Made by a program: the position numbers and the translations under genes. Below, piece by piece: positions 11,577-19,948 of a stretch of 64,000 bases of DNA. The DNA is taken from assembly GCA_025936675.1 (NCBI GenBank), contig JAICSX010000002.1:1-64000 (forward strand), written 5' to 3'. Numbering within the stretch: position 1 is the first letter of the stretch; every line of letters begins with the position of its first letter. The stretch is from Sphingomonas sp. Its GTDB lineage: Bacteria; Pseudomonadota; Alphaproteobacteria; Sphingomonadales; Sphingomonadaceae. The notes beneath the pieces were generated by a model. It had not been told where the DNA came from and ran no database searches. It saw only the letters and a list, made by a program, of their open reading frames with translations.

Positions 11577-13979
11577 ATGACTCGCTTTCTCCCCATCCTG
11601 CCGCTTCGCGATATAGTGGTTTTCCCGCATCGCATCGTGCCCTTGTTCGTCGGGCGCGAGAAGTCGGTCGCCGCGCTTGAGGCGGCCATGGCCGCCGACA
11701 AGGAGCTGTTCCTTGTAGCCCAGCTCGATCCGGCCGAGGACGATCCCGACCGCGACGCGCTCTACGACCTCGGTGTAATCGCGACGGCAATGCAGCTGTT
11801 GAAGCTTCCCGACGGCACCGTCCGAGTGCTCGTGGAGGGCGTGAAGCGCGCAAGGCTCGTCGATATCGTGCCCCGCGACGGATTTGCCGCGGCCGAGATC
11901 GAGGAGGTCGAGGAAGAAGGCGCTCCGGGCCCGGAAAGCCAGGCGCTGATGCGCTCGGTTATCGACCAGTTCGAGAATTACGCCAAGCTCAACAAGCGCC
12001 TTCCGCCCGAGACCGGGATCCAGCTCGGCGAAATCGAGGAAGCGTCGGTGCTCGCCGACGCGGTGGCGTCAAACCTGTCGATCAAGGTCGCCGACAAGCA
12101 GGCGCTTCTCGGCGAGCTCAATCCTGCGCGACGCCTCGAGATGGTCTTCGCCTTCATGGAGGGCGAACTCGGCGTGCTCCAGGTCGAGAAGAAGATCCGC
12201 AGCCGCGTGAAGCGCCAGATGGAGAAGACGCAGCGCGAATATTATCTGAACGAGCAGCTGAAGGCGATCCAGCGCGAACTCGGAAACGAGAGCGAGGAGG
12301 GCGGCGACGAGCTTGCCGAGCTCGCCGAAAAGATCCGCAAGACACGCCTGTCGAAGGAAGCGCGGACGCGCGCCAATGCAGAGCTCAAGAAGCTGAAGGC
12401 AATGGCGCCGATGTCCGCGGAAGCGACGGTTGCGCGTAATTATCTCGACGTCCTGCTTGGCTTGCCGTGGGGCAAGAAGTCCAAGCTCAAGAAGGACATC
12501 GCCGAAGCACAGCAGATCCTCGACGAGGACCATTACGGGCTTGAGAAGGTCAAGGACCGAATCGTCGAATATCTCGCGGTCCAGGCCCGGACCAACAAGC
12601 TCAAGGGCCCCATCCTCTGCCTCGTTGGCCCGCCGGGCGTCGGCAAGACGTCGCTCGGCCGCTCGATCGCGCGCGCCACGGGCCGTGAGTTCGTCCGGCA
12701 GTCGCTGGGCGGCGTTCGCGACGAGGCCGAGATCCGTGGCCACCGCCGCACCTATATCGGGTCGCTCCCAGGCAAGATCATTTCGAACATCAAGAAGGCG
12801 GGGACGTCCAATCCGCTCTTCCTTCTTGATGAGATCGACAAGCTCGGCCAGGATTTCCGCGGCGACCCGTCGTCGGCGCTGCTCGAAGTCCTTGACCCCG
12901 AGCAGAACAACAAGTTCCAGGACCACTATCTGGAGCTCGACTACGACCTTTCCGACGTGATGTTCGTCACGACGGCGAACTCGCTCGACATGCCGCAGCC
13001 GCTGATGGACCGAATGGAGATCATCAGGCTCGAGGGCTACACCGAGGACGAAAAGGTCGAGATCGCCAAGCGCCACCTGATCCCGAAGCAGATCGAAGCC
13101 CACGGGCTCAAGGAGGGCGAGCTCAGCTTCTCCGACGAAGCGCTACGGGCGATCATCCGCCACTACACGCGTGAAGCAGGCGTCCGTACGCTCGAGCGCG
13201 AGCTGGCCAAGATCGCGCGCAAGTCGCTTCGACAGATCCTTGAAAACAAGGCTGAGAAGATCGAGCTAACACCCGGCAATGTTGGCGATTTCCTCGGAGT
13301 CCGGAAGTTCCGCTACGGCATCGGCGAGGAAGAGGACCAGATCGGCGCGGTCACCGGCCTCGCGTGGACCGAGGTCGGCGGCGAGTTGCTGACGATCGAG
13401 GCGGTCACCGTCCCGGGCAAGGGCCAGATCAAGACGACCGGCAAGCTCGGCGAGGTGATGCAGGAATCGATCCAAGCCGCGATGAGCTTCGTCAAGGCGA
13501 GGGCGCCGGCTTATGGCGTCAAGCCGTCGATCTTCGCTCGCAAGGACATCCACGTCCACTTGCCCGAAGGCGCGGTGCCCAAGGATGGGCCGTCGGCGGG
13601 CATCGGCATGGTCACGGCGATGATCTCGACGCTGAGCGGGATCGCGGTCCGGCGCGACATCGCGATGACGGGCGAGGTCACGCTGCGGGGCCGCGTGCTT
13701 CCGATCGGCGGGCTCAAGGAGAAATTGCTCGCAGCGCTTCGTGGAGGAATCACGACGGTCTTGATTCCGGCAGAGAACGAGAAGGATATCGCCGAGCTAC
13801 CGGTGTCCGTGAAGGAGGGCCTCGAGATTATCCCCGTTGATCATGTCGACCAGGTGCTTGCGCGCGCCCTCGTCGCTCCGCTGCAGGCGATCGAGTGGAC
13901 CGAGGACGACGAGCATGCGCCGGAGCCGCCGGTCCATTCTTCCGGTACCTCTGCTGGCGAACCGTCAGTCCGCCACTAA
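11577..13979 (+). CDS. lon: ATP-dependent endopeptidase La (Lon)
   Basis: Homohexameric AAA+ serine protease for damaged and regulatory proteins. The LON substrate-binding N domain (starts LPILPLRDIVVFP) covers about residues 1-200. Walker A is GPPGVGKTS, Walker B LFLLDEIDKL, and the protease domain has the Ser-Lys dyad: Ser in PKDGPSAGI and Lys in GGLKEKLLAAL. 800 residues, normal length. Its neighbours clpX and hupB are the classical alphaproteobacterial partners, although other genes are inserted here. Confidence 0.97.
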   Translation: MTRFLPILPLRDIVVFPHRIVPLFVGREKSVAALEAAMAADKELFLVAQLDPAEDDPDRDALYDLGVIATAMQLLKLPDGTVRVLVEGVKRARLVDIVPRDGFAAAEIEEVEEEGAPGPESQALMRSVIDQFENYAKLNKRLPPETGIQLGEIEEASVLADAVASNLSIKVADKQALLGELNPARRLEMVFAFMEGELGVLQVEKKIRSRVKRQMEKTQREYYLNEQLKAIQRELGNESEEGGDELAELAEKIRKTRLSKEARTRANAELKKLKAMAPMSAEATVARNYLDVLLGLPWGKKSKLKKDIAEAQQILDEDHYGLEKVKDRIVEYLAVQARTNKLKGPILCLVGPPGVGKTSLGRSIARATGREFVRQSLGGVRDEAEIRGHRRTYIGSLPGKIISNIKKAGTSNPLFLLDEIDKLGQDFRGDPSSALLEVLDPEQNNKFQDHYLELDYDLSDVMFVTTANSLDMPQPLMDRMEIIRLEGYTEDEKVEIAKRHLIPKQIEAHGLKEGELSFSDEALRAIIRHYTREAGVRTLERELAKIARKSLRQILENKAEKIELTPGNVGDFLGVRKFRYGIGEEEDQIGAVTGLAWTEVGGELLTIEAVTVPGKGQIKTTGKLGEVMQESIQAAMSFVKARAPAYGVKPSIFARKDIHVHLPEGAVPKDGPSAGIGMVTAMISTLSGIAVRRDIAMTGEVTLRGRVLPIGGLKEKLLAALRGGITTVLIPAENEKDIAELPVSVKEGLEIIPVDHVDQVLARALVAPLQAIEWTEDDEHAPEPPVHSSGTSAGEPSVRH

Positions 13980-13989
13980 GCAGGGCTAT

Positions 13990-14595
13990 TCAGCTTCGTG
14001 GAATGTCGCGCGGGTCGCGGATGATGCTCGTTACCATACCGTAGTCAATCGCCTCCTCGGCGGTCAGCCAATGGTTGCGGTTGATGTCTTTGTTGATGCG
14101 ATCGATGGGCTGCCCAGTCTCCTCGGAGATGATGCGTACCAATCGTTCGCGCATCCGCAGGATTTCGCGCGCTTCGATTTCGATATCGGCCGCCATGCCG
14201 CGCGTGCCGCCGGCGGGTTGGTGAAGCAGGAAACGGGTATTCGGAAGGCAGAAGCGGCGGTCCTTCGCGCCGGCAAGGAAGATGTGTGCGCCGGCGCTCG
14301 CGACCCAGCCCGTCCCGATCATGTTGATCTGGACATCGTTGCGGATGAACCGGACCATGTCGTGGATCGTGTCGCCGGATTCGACATGCCCACCTGGCGA
14401 ATTGATGTAGATGTCGATCGGTGCAGTCGCGTCGCGGTCGGCGAGCAGCAGCAGGCGCGAGCAAACATCGCGGGCGAGGCGGTCATGGATGTCGCCGAAA
14501 ATGAGCACCTTTCGCGTGTGGAGCAGCTCGGTCTCGATCCTGCCCACGAAATCGCCAGACATTCCCGGCTGTTGTTCCGGTGCGTCGTTCGTCAT
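13990..14595 (-). CDS. ClpP-like ATP-dependent protease subunit, divergent paralogue
   Basis: 201-residue S14 peptidase. The triad appears intact: Ser in WVASAGAHIF, His in FLLHQPAGG, and Asp in INKDINRNHWL, aligned by the following TAEEAIDYG block. The start at 14595 is chosen because GAGGAG lies 8 bases upstream; an in-frame start 45 bases earlier adds residues unlike the family. The nucleophile region lacks the usual AASMGA wording, so this is probably a second ClpP rather than the housekeeping one. It is inverted between lon and hupB. Confidence 0.85.
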   Translation of the reverse strand: MTNDAPEQQPGMSGDFVGRIETELLHTRKVLIFGDIHDRLARDVCSRLLLLADRDATAPIDIYINSPGGHVESGDTIHDMVRFIRNDVQINMIGTGWVASAGAHIFLAGAKDRRFCLPNTRFLLHQPAGGTRGMAADIEIEAREILRMRERLVRIISEETGQPIDRINKDINRNHWLTAEEAIDYGMVTSIIRDPRDIPRS

Positions 14596-14790
14596 GGCTG
14601 TGCTCCTCGCGCTGATTCGCGTGCATTCGCATATAATCACCAGGAGCGCCGTTCCCAGAGTCAGATGGCCCGTCCCGCGATGAAACGAAATTATGGTGGT
14701 TTCAGCTACTGGACTTAAGGCCTAAGTCTTGCCTTAAAGGCCGATGCTCCGAGCGTGCGAGTCTTGCAGCCGGTGAGGGAGAGCTGGGGC

Positions 14791-15063
14791 ATGAACAAGC
14801 AGGAACTGATCGGTCATGTCGCCGACCGCTCGGGGTTGAGCCGCAATGATGCGATGCGCGCCGTGGAAACGATGCTCGAGGTAATTACCTCGACGCTGAA
14901 ACGCGGCGACGAAGTCCGCCTCGTCGGCTTCGGCAATTTCTCCGTCACTCGCCGGAAGGCATCGACAGGCCGAAACCCGCGGACGGGCGAGCCGATGCAG
15001 ATCAAGGCCAGCTCGCAGCCGAAGTTCCGACCCGGCAAAGTCCTTAAGGACGCAGTTCAGTAG
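14791..15063 (+). CDS. hupB: HU family DNA-binding protein
   Basis: Nucleoid-bending protein of 90 residues, beginning MNKQELIGHV. The DNA-binding arm contains GFGNFSVTRRKA and GRNPRTGEPMQI. The ATG at 14791 is favoured over a start 36 bases upstream because it gives the standard HU N terminus and follows GGGAG. It comes right after lon in the common alphaproteobacterial order, apart from the inserted clpP-like gene. Its stop is immediately followed by the tRNA-Val promoter. Confidence 0.95.
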   Translation: MNKQELIGHVADRSGLSRNDAMRAVETMLEVITSTLKRGDEVRLVGFGNFSVTRRKASTGRNPRTGEPMQIKASSQPKFRPGKVLKDAVQ

Positions 15064-15092
15064 CTGGACACGCCGCTCGGCTGCACTATATC
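15064..15092 (+). promoter_or_regulatory. promoter of tRNA-Val
   Basis: CTGGAC (15064-15069), a 17-base spacer and TATATC (15087-15092), about 20 bases before the tRNA. It starts at the hupB stop codon. Confidence 0.5.
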
Positions 15093-15112
15093 CGCGGCCT
15101 TCCACAAACATG

Positions 15113-15188
15113 TGGGCGCGTAGCTCAGCGGTAGAGCACACCCTTCACACGGGTGGGGTCGTAGGTTCAAACCCTACCGCGCCCACCA
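15113..15188 (+). tRNA. tRNA-Val (CAC)
   Basis: 76 bases including encoded CCA. The acceptor pairs TGGGCGC with GCGCCCA, and the D-arm is AGCTCAGCGGTAGAGC. The anticodon arm is CACCC-TTCACAC-GGGTG with anticodon CAC, and the T-arm is GTAGG-TTCAAAC-CCTAC. It marks the left edge of the accessory stretch; a partial, diverged copy of its 3' half lies at 37385-37434. Confidence 0.95.
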
Positions 15189-15205
15189 TAAAATCAATGA
15201 CTTAG
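15189..15205 (+). repeat. motif after tRNA-Val, also found after tRNA-Met
   Basis: TAAAATCAATGACTTAG directly follows the tRNA CCA. A copy with one change (TAAAATCAATTACTTAG) follows tRNA-Met at 49392-49408. Such a shared tail behind tRNA genes suggests arms of the same integrase attachment family. No integrase is present at either place. The remaining 143 bases before the next gene hold a hairpin and one dispersed palindrome. Confidence 0.5.
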
Positions 15206-15291
15206 CAGGCGCGCAGTCGTCGCCCATGAAAAAACCATGGAAAACGACGGTGAAACAAACCATTTCTTGGGCAGGGGAGGATACGAGCGAG

Positions 15292-15311
15292 ACTAGGAAC
15301 AACTTCCTAGT
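15292..15311. repeat. perfect 8-bp hairpin
   Basis: ACTAGGAA and TTCCTAGT with a CAAC loop. There is no T-tract on either side, so terminator function is doubtful. It abuts a dispersed GTCCG...CGGAC palindrome at 15312. Confidence 0.5.
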
Positions 15312-15335
15312 GTCCGCCATGGGTGGAAAACGGAC
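15312..15335 (-). repeat. dispersed GTCCG...CGGAC element, copy 1
   Basis: On the minus strand it reads GTCCGTTTTCCACCC then ATGGCGGAC. Six related copies lie between 24 and 36.2 kb (24063, 24367, 26084, 27097, 35277, 36097). All are intergenic. Confidence 0.6.
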
Positions 15336-15348
15336 AAACGCAAATGCG

Positions 15349-16566
15349 TTAAAATGCCTTTCTCAGAAGAATCTCGCCACGAATCCGACGCTCGTGATAA
15401 AGCGACACAGTCGAGCTGTTTCGAGTGACGGTCAGACTCAGCGAAGGCGCGAAGCCGGCGACATTCCAGTCGCGTTTGTAAATGCTGAATGACCCTTGCA
15501 GCAACCAGTCGCGCCGCGTCTTGCCGAAGGGCGCGAGCAACTCGTCACCGACCTGTCGGGCAACATCCAGCGTGACCTGGGGCCGAAGTCCCCAGGCGAT
15601 CTCTTTCAACATGCCGACCCCCGCTTCCAAGCGCCAAAAGGCCTGGCCCGGGTCATTCGCCGAATTGCGCTCCGCGCCTGCATAACCGAAGGTGAGAGTC
15701 GTGGCTCCTAGCGGCCGATTGACCGAAACTCGCGCCTCGGCGTCCCAACCGTCGACGTCGCGCCGCCGGGCATAATCATTGTGCCGGACAAAGAGCGATC
15801 CGCCGACGGTCCACTTGACGCCGATGAGCTTCTCGTAATCGAGATGCGTCCCGACGCTGGTGACCAGCGGCCTTTGGCCATACCAGCGCTTAAGCGCGCT
15901 GGCCGTGGTTCGCAGGCGCCCTCCGGCGAGGCGGAATTCCGGCCCCGCTTCTCCTCCCGCGTAAGCGTCGTTGAAACGCTCGTCGCCGTAACGCGTCCAG
16001 CGTCCGAAAGCGCCGAGGTAGATCGGAACCTTTCCGAAGCGGTTCAGCCGGATCGACGCATCGCCGCCGGCAAAGACTCCCGTGCCTGACCGCGCTCGAG
16101 CGCTGGGATTGAGCCGGAAAGGCAGTCCGTAGATGTCAACGCTTTGCTTGTCGGTCGCCGAATTGATGTTGCTGTCGGGCGCGAAGCCGACGTCGAAGTC
16201 GAACCGCCACGACCGCCGCGCTCGGATCGCCTGCCGGAACCGGACAATGTTCCGCGCCACCGTTGCAGTCGGATTTGCCGCGGCGGCGAGACGGAAATGA
16301 TAATCCGCCTCCTCGTCCCTCTTCTCCATGAACAATGTGCGGGCGAGCTCCAGGCGCACCCGCAAGAGGCTCGGATCACGGTCAACTATCTTCCGGAATA
16401 TGGCCTCGGCGTGACGATAGTCGTGCGCCGCAAAGGCTGACATTCCATCGAGGAACATGCGCTCGATCGCGGGGTCAAAATCGGGGGACTGTGCTCGCAC
16501 CCCTGTCGCGGAGCCGCACCAGATCGCGAGCGCGAGCAGTACCGCTGCCGTCGATGGCAATCGCAT
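15349..16566 (-). CDS. Slam-like surface lipoprotein assembly modifier (TPR plus DUF560 barrel)
   Basis: Outer-membrane protein of the Slam type, a family that moves specific lipoproteins to the cell surface. A signal peptide spans residues 1-25 (ends ATGVRAQ) and a TPR-like helical part about 30-110 (GMSAFAAHDYRHAEAIFRKI). A beta-barrel of roughly 290 residues follows, beginning at RRSWRFDFDVGFAPDSNIN and ending in Phe, as outer-membrane barrels do. It starts 12 bases after the stop of the TbpB-like lipoprotein gene, its probable client. No good Shine-Dalgarno is visible, so translation may be coupled. Confidence 0.8.
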   Translation of the reverse strand: MRLPSTAAVLLALAIWCGSATGVRAQSPDFDPAIERMFLDGMSAFAAHDYRHAEAIFRKIVDRDPSLLRVRLELARTLFMEKRDEEADYHFRLAAAANPTATVARNIVRFRQAIRARRSWRFDFDVGFAPDSNINSATDKQSVDIYGLPFRLNPSARARSGTGVFAGGDASIRLNRFGKVPIYLGAFGRWTRYGDERFNDAYAGGEAGPEFRLAGGRLRTTASALKRWYGQRPLVTSVGTHLDYEKLIGVKWTVGGSLFVRHNDYARRRDVDGWDAEARVSVNRPLGATTLTFGYAGAERNSANDPGQAFWRLEAGVGMLKEIAWGLRPQVTLDVARQVGDELLAPFGKTRRDWLLQGSFSIYKRDWNVAGFAPSLSLTVTRNSSTVSLYHERRIRGEILLRKAF

Positions 16567-16578
16567 TGGCGCACCGGG

Positions 16579-17793
16579 TCAGTGGTGCTGCTGGCCAACG
16601 AATGCGTCTTGGTAAAGCGGCAGCTTATCTCCCGCTCTTTGAAGGGCAAACGTCCCGCCGACCTGTTCGGCGTTCGGGCCGAAGAAGGCCCCGTTCATGT
16701 CACCCGTCGCCGCTTCGCTTGGAGGCATCACCGTCGCATTTGCATAGCTGTAGTTAACGGTCCCGGAGAGCGGGATGTCGAAGCTTCCGCCGTTGCTGAA
16801 CGGCGCGCTCCCGGCGACGTGTATTCCCTGGATTGGATCGCCATCGCCGCTGCCATAATTCTGGAAATTCTGGTCGATTTGCGTAGAAATCGTGCGCTGG
16901 CCGAATTCAGCGGTTAGGGTGAACGGAATTCCGACGGCTCCGGTCGTCGATAGCATTTGTAAGGTGCGCGCATCGTAAGTTGCCGTACCTGAGACCGGAA
17001 TGCCTGAAGGTGGCGTGCGGTCGCCGTTCACGAATAGCAACTGCCCAGACTGGGTTCCCGGCGCCGTCGTTCCATTCATATCCACGACACGCCACGTCCA
17101 CTCGCCCATCGCGACGTATGAATAACCGACGTCGTAATCGATGGTGGTGACCAGGCTGCTGCCACTGTCGAACGGCTGGCGGAAGCCCCATTCGCCCCGC
17201 TTATAGTCGTAGGAAAATAACTGCGTGCCGAGGGCGTTTTCGCCTGCCAATCGCTGACCAAGATATTGGGGTGTGTCGCCGTAAATGTTTGTGTACCGGT
17301 ACGCGACAGTGGAGTTGATATCCCACGAGATTTGAGGACTTGCGACCGTCGACGCGTTCCGGCCTCCCGGCAAGAAGCCGGCCGGCGTATTCAACGTGTA
17401 ATCCAACCCATGGTCCGTCGGCGGGCTAATAGTCATTGTGAACTCACCGGGTGCGGTGCCGCGATAAGTCCAATCGGCCGGATTGCCGGTGCCTGCGTTG
17501 ATCGTAAACCTCCCGAGGAGGTCGGCGGTCGCTGCGCGCGTTGCCGGCGAGTCCAGCCACGATAATTTGATGTGTACGGGTTCCGTCGACGGATAATTGT
17601 AGCTCACAGTTCCGGCCGGAAGATTCACGCCGGGTGCGGGGGTGGGCGTCGGCGTTGGTGTGGGAGGGGGCGGCGGGATGCTGGCGACTTGCGAGGTTCC
17701 ACCACCTCCGCAGGCCGACAGTGCGAACAGCGGCAGAAGCACCGTGCTCGTGAATAGAATGTGCCTCCCAAGGCGTCGAAGCTGGCACGACAT
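16579..17793 (-). CDS. TbpB-like surface lipoprotein, probable Slam client
   Basis: 404-residue lipoprotein. The lipobox LFALSAC has its Cys near residue 28, followed by a Gly tract and a Pro/Thr linker with PTP repeats. A long beta-rich body ends in a transferrin-binding-protein-B-type barrel signature, GDMNGAFFGPNAEQVGGTF, the fold recognised by Slam proteins. AGGGAG sits before the ATG. The Slam-like gene follows after 12 bases. The ligand is unknown; the family includes metal-, haem- and protein-binding members. A CCGA direct-repeat array lies about 79 bases upstream of the start. Confidence 0.78.
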   Translation of the reverse strand: MSCQLRRLGRHILFTSTVLLPLFALSACGGGGTSQVASIPPPPPTPTPTPTPAPGVNLPAGTVSYNYPSTEPVHIKLSWLDSPATRAATADLLGRFTINAGTGNPADWTYRGTAPGEFTMTISPPTDHGLDYTLNTPAGFLPGGRNASTVASPQISWDINSTVAYRYTNIYGDTPQYLGQRLAGENALGTQLFSYDYKRGEWGFRQPFDSGSSLVTTIDYDVGYSYVAMGEWTWRVVDMNGTTAPGTQSGQLLFVNGDRTPPSGIPVSGTATYDARTLQMLSTTGAVGIPFTLTAEFGQRTISTQIDQNFQNYGSGDGDPIQGIHVAGSAPFSNGGSFDIPLSGTVNYSYANATVMPPSEAATGDMNGAFFGPNAEQVGGTFALQRAGDKLPLYQDAFVGQQHH

Positions 17794-17868
17794 GGCGGTC
17801 TCCCTTCAAACGAGGACGATCCTCGAAAGAATCTGCCGCGAAGCTTACCCAAGGTACTGAAAATCCAC

Positions 17869-17927
17869 TGCCCGATCTCTTCCCGATCCTGGGCGATCTC
17901 TTGCCGACTTCGCCGAGCTATGCCCGA
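17869..17927. promoter_or_regulatory. operator array of helically phased CCGA half-sites, lipoprotein/regulator promoter
   Basis: CCGA-type half-sites begin at 17872, 17883, 17893 (GCGA), 17904, 17913 and 17924, mostly 10-11 bases apart. The 20-mer TGCCCGATCTCTTCCCGATC at 17869-17888 recurs exactly at 23910-23929. Direct repeats once per helical turn are typical for OmpR/PhoB-type winged-helix regulators. The site lies between the divergent lipoprotein and regulator genes, so autoregulation is likely. Confidence 0.65.
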
Positions 17928-17998
17928 CATCGAGACAGTTCTTCCCCGCGTCGCGTCATGTTATGAACGGCTGCTCGGGGACGCTTGGTGGGGGCCGA

Positions 17999-19948
17999 AT
18001 GGACGAGTCGACACCGGACTCCACGTTGGCGCACAGCATCGATTTGGCGCGGGAGCCGGATTTCGTTCTCGGATCCTTAGGTGTTCGGCCCGCCATGTGC
18101 GAAGTCGAATGGAACGGCGTTTCCGAAACGCTGCAACGGCGGGTGATGCAAGTCCTGGTCGCGCTCGCCCAGGCGCGCGGTTCGGTCGTTTCGCAAAACG
18201 ATCTCGTGATGCGCTGTTGGCGTGGGCTTTCGGTCACCGACGACGCGATCGTCCGTTGCATCAGCCAGCTGCGCAAGCTCGCGGCGCGCTATCCGGAAGC
18301 GCCCTACGCAATCGAAACAATCCCCGGGGTCGGCTATCGCCTCACATCGAGTGAAAGTGCGAATGACGGTGCAGCTGCATCGTCACCGGACGGTCGCCGT
18401 TCTCGTATTCGCAGCCTGATCGTTACAGTTCCGGTCGTGATGCTGCTCATCGTCGCTGCTGGTATCTGGGTGGTCCACAGCCAATCAGCTGATGACCACC
18501 GGCCTATTCGAGTCACTGTCCAGCCGTTCGAGGCATTGAACGATTCCGAAAACACGCGTTCGATGACGCGCCGAATTCCCAACGAAGTTGTCAACGCGCT
18601 TGGCGACAGCCAGGTCGAAGCCATGCTCGCGGGAGAGCAGGCCAGCAATGGCGCAGCGAAAACGAGCGCGCCGGGCCTGATCGTAACCGGAATACTGCAC
18701 GACGACGGTCACAGCATGAGCGCGAATGTTCGAATCGAAGACGGCAGAACGCGCGCAGCATTGTGGTCGAATGAGTTCAAGAGGGACGACGGGCGAACAT
18801 CGGACTTTCCGCTTGAGGTTGCTGCGCGCGTCGCCGACATTGTCGACGGCGCCATCTTCGCGCGCACGGCGACCCCGCCTCTCACCGACAATGCCGCCTT
18901 GTCGGCATTGCTTCAAACCACCGACATGATCCGCGACCCACAACCTGGCGCGTGGGCCCAGATGATCGACCGAGCACAGAGCGTGGTTTCGCGACATCCT
19001 GACTTTCCGTTCGGTCATTCCGTGCTGGCCGCCGCTTATGCTCAAGCATGGGAAGAAGCCGACTCCTCTGATCGGGCCCAAGCAATGGCTGACGCGGCCC
19101 GCCGGGAGGCAAACCTAACCCTCCAGCTCGATCCCCAAGATGCCGGCGCCTATGCGGTTTTGTCAGGACTGCCGCCCCACGACCTTCGCAATAGCGAAAC
19201 GATTTTGCTCCGCGGCATTAAATTCGCGCGACATCCGAAGGAACCGCTGGGCGCGCTCTACCAATATGAGGGTCTAATCTTGGAGAGTGTCGGACGTCAG
19301 CGCGAAGCGCTGTCCTACCAGCTGGTCGCACAGGCCAAAGACCAGTGGTCTCCGTTTAAGATGGTGAGACTTGCACTGGATTATGCAAATATGGGGAACT
19401 TGCCGGCCGCAAGGGAGGCGCTGGAGAAGGCGATTTCGCGCTGGCCCAACCATCCGACCGTGAAGGACGCGCAACTTTACATCGCCGCCTTTTACGAGGA
19501 TCCAGCCGACGCCCTAGAAATTATCAATCGCCTGGGAGCGCAGGATCCTGCCGGCGACAATGGCGCCGCAGCTTGGCGAGCGTTCGTCGAAGCCAAGGCC
19601 GTGCATCCATCACAGGTGAGCCCGGCGACCATCCAACGCATCCATGAGGCAGCCGATTGGGGAAAGCTTACCCGCGAGAATGAAATCCTCATGCTGACCG
19701 GACTGGGGTTGGCGAAACAGTCATTCGAGACGGCAAATTCGGTGCTCGATCATCAACAATTGCAACCAAGGTTCCTATTTGCGCCGATCGCTCGAAATCT
19801 GCGGCAGGATCCGGCATTCGTCGGCTTGGCCTCGCGCATGGGCCTGATCAAATATTGGCGCGAGACGGGCAAGCGCCCCGACTTTTGCACCGATGCGGCA
19901 AGACGAAGCGAGTGCACCCAGGAATTGCAGGACGCCCTGGAGCACTAG
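17999..19948 (+). CDS. ToxR/CadC-like membrane winged-helix regulator with TPR domain
   Basis: 649 residues. An OmpR-type winged helix occupies about residues 33-118 (SQNDLVMRCWRGLSVTDDAI, then ETIPGVGYRL). One membrane segment follows near 139-160 (TVPVVMLLIVAAGIWVV), and a long, probably periplasmic, helical part contains TPR-like repeats. The start at 17999 follows GGTGGGGG; an upstream in-frame start at 17963 has no such site. No kinase or receiver is present, so it probably senses a signal directly across the membrane. It diverges from the lipoprotein/Slam operon and overlaps the end of the TonB receptor gene by 4 bases. Confidence 0.82.
   Translation: MDESTPDSTLAHSIDLAREPDFVLGSLGVRPAMCEVEWNGVSETLQRRVMQVLVALAQARGSVVSQNDLVMRCWRGLSVTDDAIVRCISQLRKLAARYPEAPYAIETIPGVGYRLTSSESANDGAAASSPDGRRSRIRSLIVTVPVVMLLIVAAGIWVVHSQSADDHRPIRVTVQPFEALNDSENTRSMTRRIPNEVVNALGDSQVEAMLAGEQASNGAAKTSAPGLIVTGILHDDGHSMSANVRIEDGRTRAALWSNEFKRDDGRTSDFPLEVAARVADIVDGAIFARTATPPLTDNAALSALLQTTDMIRDPQPGAWAQMIDRAQSVVSRHPDFPFGHSVLAAAYAQAWEEADSSDRAQAMADAARREANLTLQLDPQDAGAYAVLSGLPPHDLRNSETILLRGIKFARHPKEPLGALYQYEGLILESVGRQREALSYQLVAQAKDQWSPFKMVRLALDYANMGNLPAAREALEKAISRWPNHPTVKDAQLYIAAFYEDPADALEIINRLGAQDPAGDNGAAAWRAFVEAKAVHPSQVSPATIQRIHEAADWGKLTRENEILMLTGLGLAKQSFETANSVLDHQQLQPRFLFAPIARNLRQDPAFVGLASRMGLIKYWRETGKRPDFCTDAARRSECTQELQDALEH

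Noticed and set aside
12069..13103. 344-codon frame antisense to lon
   Set aside because: Typical shadow of a GC-rich gene; lon is certain on the other strand. The same applies to long antisense frames over clpX (8128-8898), cckA (5552-6721), lolC (55474-56631) and kup (46875-48203).
15226..15492. 88-codon plus-strand frame after tRNA-Val
   Set aside because: It spans the hairpin and palindrome and runs into the Slam-like gene on the opposite strand; there is no ribosome site.
17642..17690. GT-rich run resembling a tandem repeat array
   Set aside because: It encodes the Pro/Thr linker of the lipoprotein (PTPTPTP region) and is explained by coding.
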